Positions 1 to 5,625 of a stretch of DNA of 5,625 nucleotides are shown piece by piece. This DNA is from an uncultured Opitutaceae bacterium (GTDB lineage: Bacteria > Verrucomicrobiota > Verrucomicrobiae > Opitutales > Opitutaceae). The position numbers were made by a program, and so were the translations under genes. The notes beneath the pieces are model-generated. The model saw only the letters and a list, made by a program, of their open reading frames with translations. It was not told the origin of the DNA and did no database searches. The stretch covers positions 1-5,625 of the forward strand of contig CAMLSH010000278.1 of the NCBI GenBank assembly GCA_946482625.1, in the 5' to 3' direction. The first letter of the stretch is position 1. Every line of letters begins with the position of its first letter.

Positions 1-1457
1 ACGATGTTGAGCGCCTCGATAAGGTTTTCGGCGAAGCTCACGAAGAGCGCGAAGCTGATGGCGAACATTCCCCAGAAGGCGGTGAACCATTTCGCGTTTC
101 TCACGTTGCGCGCCTCGTCTTTCGCCGCGAGCGGGCGGAAGTGTCGCCAGAGATCGATCGTGCTGGTGGTGCCGAGGGCGTTGAGCTCGCCGGCCTTCGA
201 TGAAAGCGCGGAGGCGAACATCACTGCGATCAGGAGGCCGATCGCGCCGTGCGGGAGTTGCGTGAGGATGAAGGTGATGAAGACGAAGTCGGAATCGCGG
301 GTTTTCTTCGCTTCGGGCGAGGCGGCGTAGAGTGTGTCGCGGGCTTCTTTGCGGAGCGCGTCGGAGGCGGACTGCGCTTCGCGAAGTTCGGTGCGGGCGG
401 CGAGTTCGCGGGCGGTGTCGTCGGATTCGCGGACGGCGGCCCAGGCGAGGATTTTTTCCTGTTTCGCGGCGTGGAGCGCGGTGTGTTTTTCCTCGAAGGC
501 GCGGAAGGTCGCGCCGTTGGGTCCATCGACCTGGCGGCGCCATTCGGTCTGGTTGAAGAGCAGCGGCGTGGTCGGGGAAAACTGGTAGAAGACGAAGAGC
601 AGCGCGCCGAGGATCACGATGAAGAACTGCATCGGGATCTTGAAGAGTGCGTTGAACATCAGGCCGAGGCGTCCCTCGCGGAGAGCGGCGCCGCCGATGT
701 AGCGCTGGACCTGGGTCTGGTCGGTGCCGAAGTACGAGAGCGAGAGGAAGAAGCCGCCGATGAGGCCGCTCCAGATCGTGTAACGCTCCTTGAGGTCGGG
801 CGCGTAGTTGACGGCTTCGAGCTTGCCCATGGCGCCGGCGATGTGGGTGGCGTCGGGCGGTAGTTTTACGAGCAATACGACAAACGCGGTGACCATGCCG
901 CCGAAGATGACGCCCATCTGCCATTTCTGGGTGAGGTTCACGGCGGCGCTGCCGCCGGTCACGGTGTAGACGATCGCGAGCAAGCCGGTGAAGACGATGG
1001 TGAGATCGACGCGCCAGCCGAGCACGGTGGAGAGGATGATCGCGGGCGCGTAGATGGTGATGCCGCTTTGGAGTCCGCGCTGGAGGAGGAAGAGACTGGC
1101 GCCGAGGAGGCGGGTCTTGCGGTCGAAGCGCTGGCCGAGGTATTCGTATGCCGTGTACACGCCTAGCTTGCGATAGATCGGGAGGAAGACGGCGCAGACG
1201 AGGATGAGCGCGAGCGGCAGGCCGAAATAATTCTGGATGAAGGCGATTCCGTTTTCGTAGGCCTGGCCGGGAAGCGATAGGTAGGTGATCGTGCTCGCCT
1301 GCGTCGCCATGACGGAGAGGCCGATGGTGCCCCACTTCGTGGTTTTGCTGCCTTTGAGGTATGTATTGAGATTGTCGGTATGCCGCGTGCGCCAAGTGCC
1401 ATAGGCGGCGATGCCAAGCATGGTCCCGAGGAGGACGATCCAATCGAGGCCGTTCAT
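1..1457 (-). CDS. Sodium:solute symporter (SSS family, LeuT fold), C-terminus beyond the window
   Basis: This integral inner-membrane transporter probably couples Na+ entry to uptake of an organic solute. The reading frame stays open from an ATG at 1457 to the left edge (485 residues, no stop), so the gene is truncated only by the window. The N-terminus begins MNGLDWIVLLGTMLG and is the typical first helix of the family. Motifs in order are ATQAST (residues 51-56) in the broken first core helix, YTVTGG followed by an NLTQ stretch, GTDQTQVQR (244-252), and SALSSKAGELN (416 onward), where S419/S420 match the Na2-site serines of SSS proteins such as vSGLT. About ten membrane helices are present, and one to several more are expected outside. 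A charged, Ala/Glu/Arg-rich loop of about 95 residues (294-389) lies between helices 7 and 8, on the periplasmic side by the positive-inside rule. No Shine-Dalgarno sequence precedes the ATG, and the open frame upstream offers no other ATG. The family call is firm; the substrate is unknown. The deacetylase gene upstream suggests a sugar-like or amine product. Confidence 0.95.
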   Translation of the reverse strand, partial: MNGLDWIVLLGTMLGIAAYGTWRTRHTDNLNTYLKGSKTTKWGTIGLSVMATQASTITYLSLPGQAYENGIAFIQNYFGLPLALILVCAVFLPIYRKLGVYTAYEYLGQRFDRKTRLLGASLFLLQRGLQSGITIYAPAIILSTVLGWRVDLTIVFTGLLAIVYTVTGGSAAVNLTQKWQMGVIFGGMVTAFVVLLVKLPPDATHIAGAMGKLEAVNYAPDLKERYTIWSGLIGGFFLSLSYFGTDQTQVQRYIGGAALREGRLGLMFNALFKIPMQFFIVILGALLFVFYQFSPTTPLLFNQTEWRRQVDGPNGATFRAFEEKHTALHAAKQEKILAWAAVRESDDTARELAARTELREAQSASDALRKEARDTLYAASPEAKKTRDSDFVFITFILTQLPHGAIGLLIAVMFASALSSKAGELNALGTTSTIDLWRHFRPLAAKDEARNVRNAKWFTAFWGMFAISFALFVSFAENLIEALNI

Positions 1458-1542
1458 GCGAAGGGGTGTCGCGCGGGAGAGGGTTGGCCGCAAAAGGCTC
1501 CGAAAACGCAGACGAGCGGTGGGCGTGTCGGGCGTTTCGGGG
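1458..1542 (-). promoter_or_regulatory. 85-nt spacer before the symporter with a candidate stem-loop
   Basis: This is the only real gap inside the three-gene cluster. Positions 1500-1508 (CCGAAAACG) and 1533-1540 (CGTTTCGG) are complementary over eight pairs with one bulged A (1506), closing a loop of about 24 nt. The loop is long and there is no T-run after the stem on the minus strand, so it does not look like an intrinsic terminator. It could influence RNA processing or tune symporter translation, given that the symporter ATG has no visible Shine-Dalgarno sequence. The pairing is seen in the sequence; a role is inference. Confidence 0.3.
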
Positions 1543-1698
1543 TCATGCGAAGACGCGGGAGAAGATCGTGAGGGCGATCACGACGGCGATGAAGCAGCCG
1601 AACACGAAGAGGTACACGCCGCGCCAGGTGTGGAAACCGGGGACGCCGGGGGATTCGTCGTTGGGCGGTGTCGGAGAGTTGGGAGGAGGGGTGTTCAC
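1543..1698 (-). CDS. 51-residue single-span membrane protein, candidate symporter accessory subunit
   Basis: The small protein reads MNTPPPNSPTPP at its start, taking GTG as Met. It has a Pro/Asn-rich tail of about 20 residues, then FHTWRGVYLF (22-31) leading into one hydrophobic helix (about 29-47), and ends SRVFA. The GTG start at 1698-1696 overlaps the TGA stop of the upstream deacetylase (1697-1695) as GTGA, a classic sign of translational coupling. The same frame runs further upstream to an ATG at 1887, but that extension is Arg-rich, lies wholly inside the deacetylase gene and looks like an out-of-frame shadow, so the GTG is preferred. There is no signal-peptidase site, so the helix probably stays in the membrane. 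I do not recognise a named family. The position directly before an SSS gene recalls the small subunits of other SSS transporters (for example DUF4212 or DUF485 proteins), but it is shorter, has one helix rather than two, and homology is not claimed. Confidence 0.8.
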   Translation of the reverse strand: MNTPPPNSPTPPNDESPGVPGFHTWRGVYLFVFGCFIAVVIALTIFSRVFA

Positions 1699-4211
1699 TT
1701 TCCGAGAGAAACGAGGTTCGCGAGGAGACGATACGCACCGGGGACGCCTTCGGGCAACTCGCGGAACCAGGAAAGGCCGGTGTAGACGAACCAGCCTTTG
1801 CCGTGTTGCGCGACGAGGAGTCCGCCGGAGAGTTGTTTCTCGCCGGCGTCGCTGCAGGAAATCAGCGGCGTGAACTTGGCGTCCCACTGATTGGGGAAAT
1901 AGAGACCGCGCTCCTGGACCCAGCCGTCGAAGTCGGCGGGGGTGATTTTATTGGGTGTGTTGAGCGCGGGGTGATCGGGTGCGAGGAAGGTGACGGCGGC
2001 GTTTTCGTCGGTCACGCGATCGCGGGAGATTCTGAGGTCGTAGGGCGCGAGCTTGGCGTTGGGAAGATCAGCGGTGGTGTTGTACTGCACGATAACGGTG
2101 CCGCCGTTTTCGGCGTAGGCGAAGAGCGCGGGCAGCTGCGGGATGAGATCGGTGCGCGTATTGAAGGCGCGGATGCCGAGGACCACGGTGTCGAAGGCGC
2201 GGAGGCGTTCGGAGGTGAGATCGGCGCCGGTGAGTTGTGTCACGGAATAACCTATACGCGTGAGACTCTCGGCAACCAGGTCGCCCGCACCGGGGAGGTA
2301 GCCGACGGTTTTTCCGCGGATCTGGAGATCGAGGCTGACGGCTTTGATCGAGGCGGGCGGCTGGAGCAGTTGCGGCGGGATATGGTCGTAGCGGATGTCG
2401 ATGCGGCGGTTGCGGTAGGTGATTCCGTTGAGATCGGCGACGGCGACGAGGCTGACGTTGGTGGCGGTGGATGGCGGGGTGACGCTGAAGGTGAGCGCGG
2501 TTTTCTCCCCTACTCCACCGAGCGCGAATGTTTGGGAGGCGGGTGAGATTTGCCAGCCGGTCGGGGCTTCGAGGCGGAGCGTGCCGGTGGTGTTGGCGCG
2601 GGCGGCGGTGACTTCGACGGCGATAGTTTTGGCGGCGCTAGGCGAGAAGAGTTCGAGGCTTTGGGTGAAGCCGAGTGAGACCGGCGGGATCACGTCGAGG
2701 CGGCGGCGGATTTCGCCTTTGACGGGGTCGTCGATGATTTGGACGGGTTCGTCGGCGAGGATGAGCGTCTGTCCGCCGATCTCGATAAGGTGTTCGACGG
2801 GAAAGGCGGGTGGGTTTTCAGGCGTGCCGATCAGGGAGGGATCGGCGACGGCGAACATGCCGGTGGTGCCGTCGCTGCGGAGCCAATACGGCTGGCTCAG
2901 CAGCGCGGTGGCGGGGAGCGGCTGGGTGTTTTCTTTGTTGAGGGAAACGTTGGCCGCGAGGTCGGAGGCGACGGCGAGTTCGGTCTGAAGGGAGGGATAA
3001 CGGGTCGTGAGCCAGCGGAGGGGAAAGTTGTTTCGCGCGATGAGCGTGTGGCGGAGTTTTAATGTTTCGCCGGGGACGACTTCGGCATGGGGAATGACGG
3101 TTTCCCAGTGAAGGCCGAGGCATGCGGTGAGGATGCGGTCGAGTTGGGCGCGTTTGCCGGAGGCGGGGCTGTCGGTGGGGAGCGCGGCGAGAAGGCCGCG
3201 TATTTTCAGCAACGTGGGGACGCTGGCGGCGGGATCGGCGGGCTGGAAGGATTGGAGGGCGTAGTCTATGAGCGGGCCGAGGGCGGCTCCGCCGGGGAGG
3301 CGGTTCCAGGTGGTGTCGACGCCTTCGAGGATGTCGGTCGTGGCGGGATCGCCGGCGAGGAGCTGGAAATGTTCGTAGGTGGTGCCGCGGGTGCTGACGC
3401 TGCCGAAGCCCTGACTCTTGTGCATGGTACGGCTGCGCGCGGCGATTTCGCCGTAGGATTCGCCGAGGAGCGGATTGAAGCCGCCGACATCGAGGCGGAG
3501 CACGGTGGCGTTGGCGCCCTGTCCGGTGCGGCTGGCGCCGCTGGGGCCGGTGTTCCAGAGGACGCGTTTCGCCTGCCACGGGGGGAGATGGCCGAGTTCT
3601 TCGCGGTAGGCGGCGGGATCGGCGGCGAGAGTGAAGGCCTCGAGAGTGAGGATCGCGGAGGCGGTGTGGTGGCCGTGCGTGGTGCCTGGTTGCGGGGAGA
3701 AACGCGTGACGAGGACGTCGGGTTGGAACGTGCGGATCGTGCGTATCATATCGGCAAGTACCTGATCGCGGTCCCAGATGGCGAGGGTTTCGCGGTAGTC
3801 CTTGGAGAAGCCGAAGTCGTTGGCGCGAGTGAAGAATTGCTGGGCGCCGTCGATGCGGCGGGCGGCGAGGAGTTCCTGGGTGCGGATCACGCCGAGGGCG
3901 TCGCGCAGCTCGGTGCCGATGAGATTCTGGCCGCCGTCGCCGCGCGTGATGGAGAGGTAGCCGGTGCGATAGCCGCGACCGCGCGCGAGGTAGGCGATGA
4001 GGCGGGTGTTTTCGTCGTCGGGATGGGCGGCGACATAGAGGACGCTGCCGAGTTCGCGAAAGCTGCGGAGCTCCTGGAGAATTTCTCCGGCGGACAGACA
4101 CGGCGCGGGCGCGGCGCTAGCTGTGGCGGTGGAGAGCGCGGAAGACGTGGTGAGAAACAAAACGGTGGCTCCGAGTAGTTGGGTGGCCAGCCGCCGGAGC
4201 GGGTGATGCAT
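1695..4211 (-). CDS. Secreted multidomain PIG-L/LmbE-family zinc deacetylase
   Basis: This is an 838-residue exported protein with an N-terminal PIG-L domain, a family of Zn-dependent hydrolases that remove acetyl groups from N-acetylated sugars and glycoconjugates (MshB and GlcNAc-PI deacetylase are known members). A signal peptide covers about residues 1-33, with basic RR, a hydrophobic core and ASA before the cut. The catalytic motif AHPDDE spans 62-67: H63 and D66 fit the zinc ligands and D65 the general base. The second motif HGHH (179-182) supplies the third ligand, probably H182. The PIG-L domain runs to about 330. A beta-rich middle follows, with a stretch near 540-590 (TGTLRLEAPTGWQISP) resembling NEW3-type Ig-like domains. 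The last 200 residues, from GKTVGYLPGAGD (633-644) and VVLGIRAFNTR (676-686), look like a glutamine-amidotransferase-like fold without an obvious nucleophilic Cys. The ATG at 4211 is chosen because it directly precedes the signal peptide; no Shine-Dalgarno sequence is visible. The stop overlaps the next gene. Family and secretion are firm; the substrate is unknown. Confidence 0.95.
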   Translation of the reverse strand: MHHPLRRLATQLLGATVLFLTTSSALSTATASAAPAPCLSAGEILQELRSFRELGSVLYVAAHPDDENTRLIAYLARGRGYRTGYLSITRGDGGQNLIGTELRDALGVIRTQELLAARRIDGAQQFFTRANDFGFSKDYRETLAIWDRDQVLADMIRTIRTFQPDVLVTRFSPQPGTTHGHHTASAILTLEAFTLAADPAAYREELGHLPPWQAKRVLWNTGPSGASRTGQGANATVLRLDVGGFNPLLGESYGEIAARSRTMHKSQGFGSVSTRGTTYEHFQLLAGDPATTDILEGVDTTWNRLPGGAALGPLIDYALQSFQPADPAASVPTLLKIRGLLAALPTDSPASGKRAQLDRILTACLGLHWETVIPHAEVVPGETLKLRHTLIARNNFPLRWLTTRYPSLQTELAVASDLAANVSLNKENTQPLPATALLSQPYWLRSDGTTGMFAVADPSLIGTPENPPAFPVEHLIEIGGQTLILADEPVQIIDDPVKGEIRRRLDVIPPVSLGFTQSLELFSPSAAKTIAVEVTAARANTTGTLRLEAPTGWQISPASQTFALGGVGEKTALTFSVTPPSTATNVSLVAVADLNGITYRNRRIDIRYDHIPPQLLQPPASIKAVSLDLQIRGKTVGYLPGAGDLVAESLTRIGYSVTQLTGADLTSERLRAFDTVVLGIRAFNTRTDLIPQLPALFAYAENGGTVIVQYNTTADLPNAKLAPYDLRISRDRVTDENAAVTFLAPDHPALNTPNKITPADFDGWVQERGLYFPNQWDAKFTPLISCSDAGEKQLSGGLLVAQHGKGWFVYTGLSWFRELPEGVPGAYRLLANLVSLGK

Positions 4212-4559
4212 GGGCGCGATTAGGAGGCGGTGGCTGGCGGAAGGCTCAGGAAGTGTGGGAAAGAAAATGGAGCCATGCGGAAACGTGAGTGGTGGGAGTT
4301 GCGCAAATGGCGGGCGTGGCGAAAGCGAAATGGAAGCGATCAGGAATCAGTTGTTCAGTGTTGGAGGATCGCGGAAGACCGCTGAAGCGTCGCTCGCTCG
4401 CTTGACGGCGGAGTGACGTCGAGGTTGCGGGAGGCGGGAAGGAGCGTGGATTGAGCAGATGCCGGGCCGAGGTTGATGAGACGAGCGGGTAGCTGAGTGG
4501 CGGGATTACGAGGCAAGTGGGCGAGATCGATGACGATGGTAAGCGGGCGGATTCGTTCC
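4212..4559. other. Intergenic stretch, no supported gene
   Basis: This is most of the gap between the DUF2911 gene and the deacetylase gene. It should carry the promoter of the deacetylase-symporter cluster, but I could not pick out a convincing -35/-10 pair on the minus strand. There is a short (TCGC)3 tandem run at 4390-4401. A 68-codon plus-strand frame (4210-4416) lacks a recognisable protein and a ribosome site, and is treated as chance. No tRNA, insertion sequence or obvious gene remnant was seen. Confidence 0.6.
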
Positions 4560-4600
4560 GGCGTGTTAGGGGATACGCGCCCTACCCTCGGAGGGCGCGT
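4560..4600. repeat. Tripartite GC-rich stem-loop, possible terminator or REP-like element
   Basis: Three related arms occur in a row: GGCGTGT (4560-4566), ACGCGCCCT (4575-4583) and AGGGCGCGT (4592-4600). The second and third form a perfect 9-bp stem with an 8-nt loop. The first and second form a competing 7-bp stem (one G-U pair on the plus-strand RNA) with an 8-nt loop. The element lies 24 nt beyond the DUF2911 stop codon on the minus strand, where a terminator would be expected, but there is no T-tract on that strand and only TTTA on the plus strand. It may stop or stabilise the DUF2911 transcript, or belong to a dispersed palindromic repeat family. The structure is directly visible; the role is inference. 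Confidence 0.6.
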
Positions 4601-4623
4601 TTATCGACGGGGGCGTGACGGGA

Positions 4624-5520
4624 TTACTTCAGCGAAGCGATGAGGTCGTTGTTCATTTTCACGAAACCGCTCTGCGGGCCTTCGACGGCGACGGCGAGTT
4701 CGGAGGACTGTTTCGCGGCGGCGATGGCGGCGTCTTTTTCGCCGAGCTTGGCGAGGATCTTGGCCTTCAAGTGGACCATGTAGAACGCGGGTTTATCGCC
4801 GGCGGTGGCTTCGGTGATGAAGGACTTGGCCTTGGTGAGATCGAGACCTTGGTCGAAGTAGAATTGAGCGGCGTAAAAGTAGAAGCTGGCGGGCTTTTTC
4901 GCGGGTGATGCGAGGGCGGCTTCGATTTGTGGGATGACGAGACTGGCGGTGTCGACCTCGAGTTTGATGGGCACGCGGGTGCGTTCCCAGCGGAGGTTGA
5001 GCGTGGCGGATTCGTTGCGGATATCGTTCACGTCGATGGTGAAGGTCTCGACGACTTCGGTGAGTTTCACGGGGGTGGCTTTGAAGCGTGCGACGTCGTT
5101 TTTCGCGTCGTATTTGTAGGCGCCCCATTGGGAGGAGTCCTTGTGGATGATGATGGTCCACTCGGTCTCGCCGGGGATGGTGAAGAGCTCGTAGGCGCCG
5201 GCGGGAATATCGGTGCCGTTGAGTTTTACCGGGGTGCTGAAGGAGAGCTTCGTGGCGTTGTTGGCGCCGGTGCGCCAGATTTTGCCGTAGGCTTCGAGAC
5301 CGCCGAAGATGGAGCGGCCTTTGGCGCTGGGGCGGTGATAAACGACTTCGATGTCGGTGAGTCCGACGCGTTGCTGAAGCGTGCTTTTCGGACTGGGAAG
5401 GGGAAACGTGACTTTGGGCGCTTCGGCGGGCTGGGCGAAGGCGGTGGAGGTTGAGGAAAGAGCGAGGGCGCAGGTGAGCGAGAAGAGGGCGGCTGGACGA
5501 GTGAGGGCGGCTGGGATCAT
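4624..5520 (-). CDS. Exported DUF2911 protein with a C-terminal helical, TPR-like region
   Basis: This complete 298-residue protein has a clear signal peptide (residues 1-29, hydrophobic core ending AFA before QP), so it is predicted to act in the periplasm or outside the cell. The DUF2911 signature follows: a PSPKSTLQQRVG start (41-53), YHRPSAKGRSIFGGL (61-75), YGKIWRTGANNAT (78-90), then IPAGAYELFTIPG (105-117), WTIIIHK (121-127) and WGAYKYD (132-138). DUF2911 (PF11138) is common in Bacteroidota and Verrucomicrobiota and has no established biochemical role. Residues about 193-298 form Ala/Lys-rich helices (FYFYAAQFYFDQGLDLTKAK, then KLGEKDAAIAAAKQS) that resemble TPR-type repeats and may mediate binding. 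A purine-rich run, GAAGAAAG, lies 9 nt before the ATG and may serve as a weak ribosome site. The gene is separated from the downstream cluster by about 410 bp and a stem-loop, so it is probably its own transcription unit. Confidence 0.93.
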   Translation of the reverse strand: MIPAALTRPAALFSLTCALALSSTSTAFAQPAEAPKVTFPLPSPKSTLQQRVGLTDIEVVYHRPSAKGRSIFGGLEAYGKIWRTGANNATKLSFSTPVKLNGTDIPAGAYELFTIPGETEWTIIIHKDSSQWGAYKYDAKNDVARFKATPVKLTEVVETFTIDVNDIRNESATLNLRWERTRVPIKLEVDTASLVIPQIEAALASPAKKPASFYFYAAQFYFDQGLDLTKAKSFITEATAGDKPAFYMVHLKAKILAKLGEKDAAIAAAKQSSELAVAVEGPQSGFVKMNNDLIASLK

Positions 5521-5625
5521 GAGTGGAGACTTTCTTCAATTCGTGGGATGAGTGGGCGGAAAGGACTGAGGATGACGCGGTTCGCAAGCGGTGCACGAAC
5601 ACGGACGTGGCGAGCAGTTAAACGC
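5521..5625 (-). promoter_or_regulatory. Upstream leader of the DUF2911 gene
   Basis: These 105 bp carry no supported gene and presumably hold the DUF2911 promoter. No confident -35/-10 boxes could be assigned. The only initiation signal seen is the purine run GAAGAAAG (about 5530-5537 on the plus-strand numbering) before the ATG. Confidence 0.3.

Noticed and set aside
249..863. Plus-strand open frame of 204 codons
   Set aside because: It is antisense to the symporter and Glu/Gly-rich; the minus strand encodes clear SSS motifs over the same bases.
1699..1887. Upstream ATG extension of the tiny membrane protein to 114 residues
   Set aside because: The added segment is Arg-rich and lies in the wrong phase of the deacetylase gene; the GTGA overlap start gives a coherent small membrane protein.
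1668..2546. Plus-strand open frame of 292 codons
   Set aside because: It is antisense to the end of the deacetylase gene with a Gly/Glu/Val-rich mirror composition and no recognisable domain.
2818..4101. Minus-strand open frame of 427 codons in another phase
   Set aside because: It is extremely Arg/Pro/His-rich and lies wholly inside the deacetylase gene; this is a frame-shifted shadow.
3087..4178. Long plus-strand open frame of 363 codons
   Set aside because: It is antisense to the PIG-L gene, Gly/Ala/Glu-rich and low in complexity, as expected for the mirror of a GC-rich coding region. The minus-strand frame has a signal peptide and catalytic motifs.
4385..4403. Weak AAGCG/CGCTT inverted repeat around a (TCGC)3 run
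   Set aside because: Only five pairs, likely by chance in such sequence, and no T-tract follows.
4210..4416. Plus-strand 68-codon frame in the gap
   Set aside because: It starts over the deacetylase start codon, has no ribosome site or known motif, and is of a length expected by chance.
4793..5602. Minus-strand open frame of 269 codons overlapping DUF2911
   Set aside because: It is Arg/His/Ser-rich, in a different phase from the recognisable DUF2911 frame, and has no domain.

Overview
The window is a GC-rich bacterial segment whose genes all lie on the minus strand. Protein style suggests a Verrucomicrobiota member, most likely Opitutales/Opitutaceae-like. The basis is high GC, secreted PIG-L and DUF2911 proteins, a Bacteroidota/Verrucomicrobiota-type sodium:solute symporter, and weak or absent Shine-Dalgarno sequences. 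This placement is inference from family style, not from a phylogenetic marker.

Reading along the minus strand (right to left), 5625-5521 is a short non-coding leader. At 5520-4624 is a complete exported DUF2911 protein. A gap of about 410 bp follows (4623-4212), holding near its right end a strong GC-rich stem-loop that can fold in two mutually exclusive ways (4560-4600). Then comes a compact three-gene cluster: a secreted multidomain PIG-L/LmbE-type zinc deacetylase (4211-1695); a 51-residue single-span membrane protein (1698-1543) whose GTG start overlaps the deacetylase stop as GTGA; and, after an 85-nt spacer with a possible hairpin, a sodium:solute symporter of the LeuT fold (1457 to the left edge, C-terminus outside the window).

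The working model is a periplasmic deacetylase that trims an acylated small molecule, perhaps an N-acetylated sugar or glycoconjugate, next to a Na+-driven importer that takes up the product. The tiny membrane protein is a candidate accessory subunit of the symporter, comparable in position and size class to known small subunits encoded beside other SSS transporters. The substrate cannot be read from the sequence. The most notable items are this tiny gene, the large periplasmic loop of the symporter and the tripartite hairpin. There are no tRNA or rRNA genes, CRISPR arrays, transposases or phage genes in the window.
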